Shown in pieces: positions 23,776 to 35,126 of a stretch of 64,000 nt of DNA; the first letter of the stretch is position 1, and the number at the start of each line of letters is the position of its first letter. The translations under genes and the position numbers were made by a program. The DNA is from Humulus lupulus (Eukaryota; Streptophyta; Magnoliopsida; Rosales; Cannabaceae), in the NCBI RefSeq assembly GCF_963169125.1, contig NC_084798.1, positions 194,861,481 to 194,925,480 of the forward strand. Direction: 5' to 3'. Under the pieces are notes generated by a model, which was given only the letters and a program-made list of their open reading frames with translations, had not been told where the DNA came from and made no database searches.

Positions 23776-26401
23776 AGGGTTTAAATTATTGAACTATTCC
23801 CATTATTAATTGTTGATTTGCAAAGTGTAAAGCCATATCTTCCCAACAATCCTCTTTGTAGCTCATACGAATCCAGGGCACTATACTAAATATAGTTGAC
23901 CTTAATTAATTAGTTAATATAAAAAATTGTTATAAAGTAACTAAGATAAAGAAAAACTCATATAACTTACTCGTCAATGCACCACTTGATCTGCAGGCGA
24001 ATACGATTATTCAGAGGATCCAAAACACTATGGAATGGCTGGAAGGCTAAATAAGTACAAGCGTCAAGTGCTCCCTACAAATTCTTAAACAAATTTGTAT
24101 TAGATGTGAGCTTGTATAGTCTTGCTGAATTTGTAGCATTCAGTTGCAAAGTGCTTCAACACGTGCTTTATAGAACCCTGCATCAGTGGACACCGCAGAA
24201 AGATTCATGAATGCGTATACTGAGTCCAACCCATTACTCTCCAATATTTTATCCAAGAACCTACAAAAATTATAAATCTAATTAATAACAAAAAAATTAT
24301 TTTTTTTAGAAAATATCATAGAATTATAAAGTGATTATATCTCAGCCACCACAACATCACTAGGGCTCCAATCTTCTGCATGTTGCAAAGTTGAAGAATG
24401 TCCTCTTTACAAATCATTTCCTTATCTCCTTGGAGCCCAAACACCACTGTAGAATGTCAATTATGAAGTTTTTGTCCTACTCCCTTTGATATACCATCTT
24501 CTCTATCAAATCTAATGTCATCATTCGAAGAGGCGGACTAGGCATCAATGTCTTTTTCCGAGGACACATGGAGTGTACTGGGGTTGAGTGGGTGTAGTAG
24601 GATCTCTGTGAGTCTTAGGCTTCTTAAATCACAAAATAAAAACATGTAAGATTTTTTGGTTATTATGCAATAAAATTACTAGAAATCAATAAATATAAAA
24701 AACTAACTCAAAATGTACCCGCATCTGTTGACCAGCGCAGAGGACTAGCCTCTTTGGCCAGGCTACATAGAAATCGACCGCTTGACCCACCAGGTTGTAA
24801 CCTTCGTTCTTGATTAATCATGGTAGAACTGCACTCCCTTTAAGGAATACCTTAATAATGACACGACAATATTCGTTGCCATATTCCTCTCCATGCACCT
24901 TAAGCTTCTGCCCCCTGTCTCCTTAACATGGTATGTTGCCACGCTGTTGTCCATCGAGTCAATGCACAACTTGCATGAAATTACCTACATTCAAAAATAA
25001 ATCATGTTATTAAATTTATTATAATCATTTAGGTTAAATAATAAATTAATAAAGTAAATACTATTACCTTATCCACATCAGGAGGTGGAGCGAGAGCTCC
25101 TGGTTGTGGTAAAGATGTAGGCAGAACGTGAGCTGCTGCCTGTGATGGTGGTGGAGGCTGAGCAAAAGCTCTTGTCTATGGTGGTAGTGGTCGATTGGGA
25201 GCTCCTATATGTGGTGGTAGTGGTGTTTGAGCAGGAGCTCATATCTATGGTGGTGGTGGCGATCGAGCATGAACTATTGGTTCATTCGAGGCTCCTCCAA
25301 TGCCCAAAATAGATCTTGTAGAAGACCTAACGACATGGATATGTCCATATCTAAGTTGCTGGAGAAGCACATTTAACTTGGCCTCCTCGAACGATTGGAG
25401 TCGCTCCTCCAGCTTATTCAAGAGACTAGTCTCATCATATGTCCTGGACTTTCTTATTTTGGGGTGTGGGTGTTAAAAAATTGAGTTTGGGTCACAAGAT
25501 GACCCATACCTATAACACGTCTCCTATGCTCTAGAGTCTCCAATGCCAAGGTTAAGATATCATTGGACCCTTCGGTTACCAATGTGCCATTGGCCACCTA
25601 TTTCCTGTACTCAGCCTACAAATGAAACGAAATAGAATAGACTTGAAAATTACATAGTCAAAATTAAACGTAAATCAAAGTTAGAAAATATAGTATACTT
25701 ACGATTCTCTTCACCACCTTTTAAGCATTGCCTTCAACCTCTCCTTTTTTGTTCATTTGTAGTCTAGTCAACAATTTAACTTTGTCAAACTCAGTTAGTG
25801 GGTGACCTAACTGTTTTTCTAGTTCTTGCTTGACGTTATCATAACCATTGTATCCTGTGTGGTGATTGTATTTGTTCTTTGCCAGATTGGATTGTGCTTG
25901 TTCTATAACTTTTTTCCAGTGAGGACTTAATCCCTTTTGAACAAAATTCTTCCAATCATCTGGATGATAACTTCCTACATAAGTTGCTGGGGGATGCTGA
26001 AGAAGATGAGGAGCTTCGTCCTTGTATTTGTAGATAAGGTGAAAGGTAATTTTAGTTTTCCAATTCCTCCACCAATCTCCAACTTCTTGCAAAACAACTT
26101 TTGTCCCCTCAAGGCCTATATCAAACAAGCCCTGCAACGATTCAAAGTCTTCAAGTTAGAACAAATAGTTATAGATAGATAATTATATAATAACTTTAGA
26201 ATAATAGAATGACAAAATATTTTATTAAATATGAACTAAATTATTAAAAAAAAATAGAATCTTACCATGATTTCTTCCCAATTTTTTCCTTATACTACTT
26301 TGGCATTTGATGCCAATCGTTGCAAGACAATGTGAGGTGGCAATGTGCCAATACTCCAATGCGACTATTTATTTTATTCCCTCCATCACCAAAAGACTGA
26401 T
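23776..26401 (-). pseudogene. CACTA (En/Spm-type) transposase gene remnant
   Basis: Minus strand, N to C. First is a Transposase_24-like block (26137-25721) with DDWKNFVQKGLSPHW and KYNHHTGYNGYDN. Next is its continuation (TEGSNDILTLALETLEHRRR... near 25590-25500). A proline-rich linker with GAPNRPLPP follows (25270-25080). Then comes a domain with DSMDNSVATYHVKE, VHGEEYGNEY and FYVAWPKRLV (25000-24690), resembling the domain that follows in plant CACTA proteins. Last is a C48 (Ulp1-like) protease piece with FHSVLDPLNNRIRLQIKWC (about 24060-23975). Introns and many stops break it. The arrangement is known from autonomous plant CACTA elements. Copia-A is inserted into it; its right side is cut at the gypsy LTR at 26402. 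Confidence 0.75.
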
Positions 26402-26972
26402 TGTAACGTCCAAAATTACCTAATAAGGCTTAGGGCTTTGATTAGGGGGCCAAGATGGAAAATTATGGAAATTATGTTCTTATGTGCTATATATGGGTCT
26501 TATTATATGCATATGTGAGTTATATTGTGATATGACTTAATATGCATGTTTAGGTGTATTAAATATGCACGTGGGCTCATTTCTTATCAGAAGGGAAATT
26601 TTCATAATTGGACCTATTATGGGTATATTTGGCATATATGTGATACATGTGTGTGACCACATTATTATATGGATATATTTGGGTTACTCGGCACGAGGCG
26701 ATGCTAGAAAGCAAGTTAGCGGGAATGTCACAACGAGATCAATACATGACTCGGGGGTGAGTCAAGGGGTATCTTGGGTTATTAGTACATTATCGGGATA
26801 TTGGGCAATGGAATGAATATTCGAGGATATATTTGGAGTTAGTGAGATTAAGAGGAAGCTCTAGGGATTTCGACTATTTTACCCTCGAGTGCATTTTTGG
26901 TACTTCCAAGCCTTGGGATTTACTTAAGATTACCTAAGCACGAAGTAACTTGACAGAAATAGAAAATGCGTT

Positions 26973-27007
<35 letters not shown>

Positions 27008-27939
27008 GTTCTCCTTTTTACCACTCGTTGCATTTTCAAAGGAAACTCGAGTTTTAGGCTCTGATTCAAGCAAGGTTAGAGTCATAACGACTATAGGAAA
27101 GATTAGAAGCTCGATAGCTGGAGGATTTAACTAGAAAACGACTTAATAAGAGGTACTCCAAGCTTTAAGTTCTGAGATTTTGAGTTCTTAAGCTTTGATT
27201 AGATTTTATGGTTTTAATGAGTTTTTGAATTGTTTAAAACTTGGGTTTTGAAGGTTTTGGGTTGCTGAGTTGATTGGGAGCTTTGTTTTTGGGATTTGGC
27301 TATGTTTGGATAGGTTTATGGAGGGATTTGGCATGAGAAAAAAAATAGGAAAAATAGAGTTTGTAGGTTGAGCCGCGACTCTCTTGGTCAAAGGAGAAGC
27401 TGGTGCCTTTGAGCCGCAGTGCCTGTTATGGCACGCCGCGACACAGGTGCAGTCATGGGAGAGCCTTGGACTTCTGACTTGACCGGGTTGCGACTCAAAT
27501 GCTTGGGGGCCATGGCGCTTAAGGAATTTTTGGCCTTAGGGAGGTTTTGAGTGTGGGAACTCATACCTAAGGCCTCAGGATCGATCCTACTACCCAGTTT
27601 AGTAGGATTCGACGTCTCCGAAGGCTAGGACTCGGTCCAGAAGCCTTAATTTACTTGATTTTGACGAGATTCTATACTTGTTTGTGAATGGGCTATCGCT
27701 AGGGGCTAAGGATGAGGATCGTGCTCGAGGGTCGTTCTTATTTTACTTTACACTCGGACCTAAAGTAAGAAAACTACAGGCAATACATGATGAACATGAT
27801 TAGGGCTTGGCCCGAATGTGGAATATAATCTTGATTGGGTGTGGGCCCCTGTAAATGTTCATGATTATGATTATGCATGTGAATGATTGACTAAGCATGT
27901 TGAATGCTCTGTATATGAATATTTGTTATATGATGAATG
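26402..27939 (+). repeat. Truncated Ty3/gypsy LTR (TGTAACG type)
   Basis: It starts TGTAACGTCCAAAATTACC and continues with AATAAGGCTTAGGGCTTTGATTAG, matching the starts of the Tekay-type LTRs at 32006, 61021 and (minus) 46377. A (CT)n run lies at 26977-27005. The sequence is cut at 27940 by a copia LTR and its remainder is not seen in the window. No coding potential recognised. Confidence 0.75.
26977..27005. repeat. (CT)n microsatellite
   Basis: About fourteen CT units, followed by CCGTTCTCC. Confidence 0.9.
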
Positions 27940-28434
27940 TGTTGGGAATTGTGCCTTTAAAGCAATTGTAGTGGACAATGGTTTTAATGAAATAAATAAA
28001 TGAATGGAATTATTGTATCTATGTAGCTTATGTACTATATTATTGCTAATAATATTAAGTAAATATCTGAAAATTCCCAAGTTCATCTATGTGGTCTCAA
28101 TCTCATATTGTTATGAGAGGAACGAGATTAAGATAATGAACTTAAATAGTTCGCAGTAAAATAAAGTTATGGAATCTTTAGATTATTTACTGCTAGTACG
28201 GTCCACTAGTATTATGAATACATGTGACCTAGATTCGAGTTACTAGTGTAGTAGGACACTTTAGTGGAGGTACTTTGCATGCTGAGAGTATGTAGAACTG
28301 GACCAGATGTCATTTAATAATACTTCTTTAAATACCATTTCGCAGTATTATAGAACACATTAACTGATGATCATATACAAACTGATCTTAATCCTGAAGT
28401 TACTATGAACTCCTATATATGTCACTTGATCCTT

Positions 28435-28920
28435 TGATTCATGCGTTACGGTTTGTTAGAATGATCATCCTAAGAACTATTGTTTTGTGGACTCAATGAT
28501 GTATATGGCTGGGGACATATCTTAACAGATATGGAACCTTACCTTCTTATAGATTGAATGATGATTCCCTATTGGGTTGGCTTTTGGAACTAAAAATGTT
28601 ATTGACGTCAAATTCATTATCAGATTATGAATTAACCCTCATTAGTAGAGTCAATGGTACATTAGGAATCAAGATATTGATTCATGCGTTACGGTTTGCC
28701 AGAATGATCATCCTACGAACTATTGTTTTGTGGACTCAATGATGTATATGGCTTGGGACATAGCTTAATAGATATGGAACCTTACCTTCTTATAGATTGA
28801 ATGATGATTCCCTATTGGGTTTGCTTTTGGAACTGAAAATGTTATTGACGTCAAATTCATTATCAGATTATGAATTAACCCTCGTTAGTAGAGTCAATGG
28901 TACATTAGGAATCAAGATAT
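28435..28920 (+). repeat. 243-bp tandem duplication inside the copia-B LTR
   Basis: Units 28435-28677 and 28678-28920 are both 243 bp. They begin TGATTCATGCGTTACGG and end AATCAAGATAT, differing by only a handful of single bases. Confidence 0.92.
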
Positions 28921-29749
28921 AATTAAAACGGTAAAATTGTAATTTTATTCCAACTTAATTATGAATCATCAATGGATGATTATTTTGTATGTAATGATTA
29001 TATCAATGGACACTTTATGGTTACAATAAAGTACTCAGTAAATATATGTCTTTAATTCTCAAGAGTTCAGTCTTATATTTATAATCAAATAATCATGAGA
29101 TTAATAAATATGATTATTGAATCAAAGAGTTTTGGGTAATAATCTTTTATTTATTGGAGCTTGGAATTATTGGTCCATAGGTCCCCAGGGCGGCTCTATC
29201 AACACTAGTCAAGGTAATAGTTGATACAATTGTTAAACTGTGAATGGGCTATTTGAGAGAGTATTTATTCTTTGGGATTAATGTGCAGTTATGTGATAAT
29301 TGAAGTTGCACAATTTATTATTGCATTTGTGCAATTTTCGAAATTGTGTAGAAATAGAATAAATTGATATTAATAAATTATTTTATTTAAGTGTGAATAA
29401 ATAAATATGGATAGTCAAAATTTTGTTTTGATTATTATATTTATTTAATTAATAATAAGATGATAATGGAAATTCAAATTTTTAATTTTTAATTTTGAAT
29501 TTTGAAATTTAAGTTGTTATATTTTCCTTAAAAAGATGATACCTTATTTGGATATCTAATTATTAATTAATTAAAATAAAAACACATGAAAAAAATAAAA
29601 ATCCCATTTTTTTGGGATAGGCCACACGCATAGGGCTTAGACTGATTTATGCGTGTGACACATCTGATGCTATTAGATATTGGTTTTTCTTTTAATTAAT
29701 TAATAAAATATTTTAAAAGGAGTTTTAAAATGGAATGTAATATTTTTGT

Positions 29750-29791
29750 TTATTATTATTATTATTATAAAAGATGATTGATTTTATTATA

Positions 29792-29833
<42 letters not shown>

Positions 29834-29845
29834 CATTATTATGGT
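29750..29845. repeat. (ATT)n microsatellite
   Basis: TTA/ATT triplets in two blocks (29750-29768 and 29791-29843) interrupted by AAAAGATGATTGATTT. Confidence 0.85.
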
Positions 29846-30559
29846 AATAATGTCTATATATTCTATATGATAGAAAATAGAAACAACAAGTCTTAACAAA
29901 CCTTTTTATAGAGAAGAAAAAAACTATCATATTTTTCACAAAAGCAAAAATCTTCTCTCTCTAGCCTATAATCAAAAGTCTCATGAGTTGAGAATACTTT
30001 TGATTCACAAAATTGATCCTTGTTCTCTATGTGCCCACCCACATCTTGAGTTGTAGAGAACGTCTTGGAAGATCTAGGTGTGAGTACTCAAGCAAGGATA
30101 GGAAGATCAAAACATATACGAAAAGATTCAAGGATTCTTGATAGGCTACAAGAGGTAAATCGTTTCATATTATTTTTCATATACATATATATATACATAT
30201 ATTGATTAACATATTTCATATTAAAGGATCCTCATATAAACATTATTTTTATGAAATTTTTTGTTGTATACCATTACCGCAACTTCCGCTGCGCACTAGG
30301 AACCGTTCCTAACAACTATCACCAGAGCCATCTTTAATCCCTGCATATGTTAATTATTGTGTGGGTAACATATGCATTTTAATATTATGTGTAATATATA
30401 AATGGATGGATGTTTGTGTGTGAATCATTTATGTTCTTAAGGGTTGGTTTCCATGGTATTTTTGGGTTAGGAAAAGTTGTTAAATTTTATAGACAAATAA
30501 AAATTGTAAGCCATTTTAAGGCATAGGAATTTTTCAATTTATTTTTTAAATTCTGAAAA

Positions 30560-30800
30560 ATTATGTAATGGCTCGAGCCCCGAGGCCCAAGACGCTGCCC
30601 CTGCAACTACGCGCACCTCTCGGCCTCAACGCCCCTGTGCCTGCGTTCAACGCCCCTGTGTGCCTGTGTCCAGTGCCCCTGCGCTTGCATCCAATGCCCC
30701 TGCGCGCCTGAGCCCGCAGTTGCCCCACGCCTGCACCCCTGCAGCCTAGTGCACCTCCAGCCGCACCCCCTGCTAGTCGCCGCCCAACCATTGACACACC
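30560..30800. repeat. GC-rich imperfect minisatellite in the copia-B leader
   Basis: Four to five units of about 30 bases around AACGCCCCTGTG and CCTGCGC. They stand out from the AT-rich leader. Open frames on the minus strand here come from the repeat and do not indicate a gene. Confidence 0.6.
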
Positions 30801-31974
30801 CATTAGGATTTTTGTCATGCAAACCCTAATGGATGTGTAATTATCCATTTGGGCATGTTTAAGCCCAATATAATTAAAAGTGTTTTAATTATAAATTTTG
30901 AGTTGATTGTGGTGAGTCCAAATTCCAATTGAGCCTCAATAACTTTTTGGGTATTAAACCAAAAATTTTATTATTTTAAATTTGTTAAAAATAATTAAAA
31001 GGTTATTTCACTCATAATTATTAAATAAAATGTTAATGGCCCAAAGACTAAAAGGAAAGGCCCAAGATCAAAGGGGTTTCTCTTTATTAGGCCTTAGTTA
31101 GTTTAATTATTTTTGTGTATTTTTTGCAAGTGTTGTAATTTTCTAGAAATACCCAAAACACCAAACCCGCATTTAATTATTTGCTTGAACATGATTAAAT
31201 TGTTTAATACTTTATCATGCATAATAACAAGCCATACATATTACCCACACAGTACATATTAAGAATGCATTTTTTTAGAAACATGCTTAGGATTGGTTAT
31301 ATGTTTTTATTTAATAACTCGTATAATTAATTTATTCTTAATTAGTTAAGATGGTAAAAATAATTTAAAGTTCTTTATTTTATTATTTAATAAAATTATT
31401 TTATTAAATAAAATGGTATTCTATTTAAGAAAGGGAAAATAAAATCTAGGGCACGATTATTTATTTTACATAATTGGATTAGTATTTATTAGAATATGAT
31501 TTGGTAAAATTAATTTAATTAGTTTTACAACCAAATTGAAAAATATTGATTTTGAAAAAAACACAAATTTTAAAATAGTGAGTGGGAGAGGGAATTATGG
31601 CCATAAGTCCCATGTTCTCCATTATTAGTTGAACATTGAGAGGCATAGGAAGGGCCTCTGTTTGCGGTCTCCCTAAGGAAAGGCTTCCAAATATGTTTAT
31701 TTTATCTCAAGGTTGCCTTCTCATATGATAATAAGATTAGTGATGTATTTCAAGTTTGACTGACCCTAAGGCACACTCTTGAGTTAAGTCTTTTATGAAA
31801 AAACAATCTGTTACACTCCGAATATGTATCTAGGCTTTCGAGCACGACTAGCCCATCTTGACCAAACTAACGGTAATTCATAAGTCATAAGAGAAAAATG
31901 AGATTTTAAGTTTTCACTTATGGAGTTGAGATCTTGTCTCAAGGTTAATTTGTGATTAGTCTGACCTACCCTAA
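30801..31974 (+). other. Copia-B leader, non-coding
   Basis: AT-rich sequence with no recognisable gene. 31600-31970 resembles the downstream leader of other copia elements in layout only. Confidence 0.5.
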
Positions 31975-32005
31975 TGTAACACCCCAAATTTGCTAATAAG
32001 GTTTA
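31975..32005 (+). repeat. 31-bp stub of a gypsy LTR start
   Basis: TGTAACACCCCAAATTTGC followed by TAATAAGGTTTA matches the first bases of the TGTAACG-type LTRs. It is cut by the next LTR, which begins TGTAACGACCC at 32006. The last five bases, GTTTA, would be the left target duplication of that element. Confidence 0.7.
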
Positions 32006-34406
32006 TGTAACGACCCAAATTCACTAATAAGGCTTAAGGGCCTTGATTAGTGTGCCTGGAGGGCATAATGGGAATTATGTGTGGTTTTAATGATTAAGAT
32101 GCATGATTATGATTTAAAGCATGTTATATGACTATTTGAATATTTGAGATGCATGACTATGTGTATTAGTATGCATGTAGGCCCTAACTAGGTTAGAGGG
32201 GCATAATCGTAATTTTGGCCATTATGGGCATAACTGCTTTGATATATGTGATAATTGCTGAGACCACATTATTATGTGGATATATCTGTGATCTGTGACT
32301 CGAGACGATCCTAGTGAGCAAAGTAGCGAAAAGTCATGGCAGGGATTTATACCCGGCTCAAGGTGAGCTTGGGGGTATAAATGGGAATTTAATGAGTGTA
32401 CCGGAGTCTATCATGTCATTGAGGAATATTATTGGTGATTAATTAGGTATCGGGAGTTAAGCGGGAAATATTAGAGACACTCGAGGAGTTAGCGGGAATT
32501 GGGGTAAAATGACTAAAATGCCCTAAGTGGATTAAAGGGTTTAGACTTAATAGGGAGGGCATAATAGTCATTTGGCTTACAGAAGTTAAGTATTACCAAG
32601 GCTTTATGTTAGTAGGAATTGTAGAGAAGTGTGGAAGTCTGAAAAAGAAGGAAAAGGAAGGGAAAAGAAAGAGAGAAAAACAGAGAGAGTTCTCTAGGTT
32701 GGTTTATATTTCCTTCATCTATTTCTTGAGGATTTCTGGAGTAAAGCTCAGAGGAGAGCTGGGATAAACTAAGCATCGAGGATCCTAACGTAGGATTGAG
32801 AAATTGGCAGAGGTTTAGCAAGGATTCATCAGCACTTGAGGTAAGACTTTAGAGTTCTTCAGTTTCAGTTTCTGGTTTTTGAGCTATGGTGTTTAAGTTG
32901 AATTGGATGGAACTTTAGGGAATTCAGGCCTAAGGCTGAGGATGAGTAATCCAAGGAAGTCTAGAGGCACCTTGAGGTCGAAATTCCACCAGAAGTATAA
33001 ATTCTAAACTCCAACTTTGTTGTTCAGCTGGCTTTTGCTTAATTTTAGTGTTTAGGAGTGGCTATGGTGAATTTTGAGTTTGGGGACGCATGTGCTTGAG
33101 TTCTAGATATTTGGGGTGCTTGGGATGAGTGGAGTATGGTCATAAGGTTGTTTTTGAGGTTGGGGAATATTTGGAAGAGTTTTGGTTGAGGTTGGTTCGA
33201 GGAAATCGCAGAAGGGAAAAACTAGTGTTGGCCAGTCTGTCACTAGCGCTAGCCTTTGGGCGCTGTAGCGCTAGGCCAAGTTTGCTGATGGGGTTTTGCT
33301 TCTGTTTGTAGCACTGCAGCGCCCTCCCATGAGTTCTGTAGCACTACCCTACCTTCTGAAGGGGATTTTAGGGTTGTTTGCAAGGGCTTTTGACCTAGGG
33401 TTTGGGGTTTGATTTCACCACCTTGTTTGGTGGAACTAGGACTTCCCGGGGGCTCGGGATTGGCCCCGAGGTTAGGTTTTGAACTTGAGGATTGATAATG
33501 ACTTTGGCCCATGATTGTGTTTAGGTGAGCGCTAGGGCTCGAGGGGGATCGTGCTCAAGGAGTCGAGGGATCAAAGCTAGTGAATTGAAAGGTAAGAAAA
33601 CTGCACCCGATTATATGTTTGTGATGGGACTAAGTGCCCCCGAGAATTGTATCGTGTCAATGATGGTATTATGCCATGGAACATGTAAAAGCAGCCTAAG
33701 AGTGTCGTACATAATACTTGTGCATAGGGCGCGGCTTGGCCACTGGTAGCCGAGGATAGCTTAACATTCACTGAGCTCGGCTTAAGCGGGCCGGAGTTAG
33801 TGGGATAACGGAGGGAGCAGCCTGAGAGTGCTAGCCCTAGTTATCATTTGTGCAGTGATATGAAATATGAATTGATATGCTTAGTGTGTTGAATACTTGG
33901 TCATACTGAATGATTATATGTTTGAGAACTTGTGATGCAATGTGAGATATCGATTCGTCTGTTGATTGCTTATGCTCTGTTGTTGTGTTTTCTTGCTGGA
34001 CCTTGGCTCACGGGTGCTACATGATGCAGGTAAAGGCAAAGGAAAATTGGACCAAGCCCGAGATGGAGAGCTCCGAGGTGGAATGTACATAGCCGGCTGT
34101 TCGATCGCCATGGTCGAGGAGTGGATCAGGACAGGGATTACCTAATTGTCTGTTTTGCCTTAATATGGCCTGATATTGTGTATAAACCTTGTGTCTTTTG
34201 TAAACAGTCTTTAAACTTAATATTTTTGGGATCCCGTGTAAACAGATGATGCTTCTTAATGAAAATGTGGCTTTTGAGACCAAAACATTTTTAACCCTAG
34301 TTCCTTTATAGTTTCAGTAACACAATTTTAATTAAATGACTTGATTAGCAAGTCTGGCACTTTATAAACACACCGTGTAATGGTCTTGGCTATCCAGGGT
34401 GTTACA
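32006..34406 (+). repeat. 5' LTR of Tekay-2
   Basis: It starts TGTAACGACCCAAATTCAC and ends CCAGGGTGTTACA, 2401 bp, directly before the primer site. It belongs to the same LTR type as 44199-46377 (minus) and 61021 onward. Small open frames at 33129-33749 have no protein similarity I can recognise. Confidence 0.88.
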
Positions 34407-34408
34407 AC

Positions 34409-34422
34409 TTGGTATCAGAGCG
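34409..34422 (+). promoter_or_regulatory. Primer binding site of Tekay-2
   Basis: TTGGTATCAGAGCG, complementary to the 3' end of initiator tRNA-Met, as usual for chromoviruses. Two bases follow the LTR end. Confidence 0.9.
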
Positions 34423-35126
34423 TCCTAGGTTTATGGGTCCTGAAGACTGGCTGGAAATGTACATTCGCTGGGAGAGACAAGCTCAACTCAGGGTTTGGTA
34501 ATTGTGTATATATGCTTATGTGTTTAAGTGATTTGTGTGAGATATGATTGTCGATATCTGTTTGATGAATAGGGAGCATGAGATACTGATAGGGCCTGGC
34601 CCTTGACTATTGCATGATGTTATTGAGGCATGCTTATTAGCACCGCTGTGAATGTGAATGAATATGTGGATAAATTGCTATACTTTGGTTGTTTGTGAAT
34701 GATTCGAGTTCCAGTAATGGATTATGAAAGGATTATTACCCTATCGTCATAGCCTAATTGCCGAGTCGTTGATTGCAGATTGACTTGAATAGTTATGCGT
34801 TCAAGGAAATCCACACGACTAGCCGGCAGGTCTGGGGCTAGATATGATGACCAGGGCCCGACCCCTCCGCCAGTCCCTGAGAACTGGCAGCAGTTAATGG
34901 CTAACATGTAGGCCCGACTTCAGAGCCAAGATGAACAGATTCGAATTCTGCAGCAGGCTCCATCTGGGAGTGTTGCCCCTGCTGTGCCACCGACAATGGT
35001 ACCTGTGGTGCAGCCAGCTGATGTTGGGAACAAGTGGGAACCGTTGTATGAGCGGTTCAGAAAGCAACAGCCCCCGATCTTTGAGGGTGGACCAAATCCA
35101 CTGAAGGCTGAGCAGTGGACGACTAT

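Larger units (their letters stand above)
27940..30314 (+). repeat. 5' LTR of copia-B
   Basis: It starts TGTTGGGAATTGTGCC and ends GTTCCTAACA, 2375 bp. It contains an exact-length tandem duplication (28435-28920), an (ATT)n tract near 29791-29843, and near its end CTTCCGCTGCGCAC, comparable to the CATTCCGCTG landmark of the other copia LTRs. Confidence 0.8.
27940..31974 (+). mobile_element. Ty1/copia element (copia-B): 5' LTR and leader only
   Basis: A full LTR (27940-30314) is followed by a degenerate primer site (ATCACCAGAGCC at about 30319-30330) and 1.65 kb of non-coding leader. It then stops at a gypsy LTR start at 31975. No gag or pol is present. The leader layout (GC-rich repeats near the LTR, then a long AT-rich part) parallels the leader of copia-C at 46940-49340. 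Confidence 0.75.

Noticed and set aside
30561..30848. Minus-strand 95-codon open frame
   Set aside because: It covers a GC-rich minisatellite in a copia leader. The composition is repetitive and no domain is visible.
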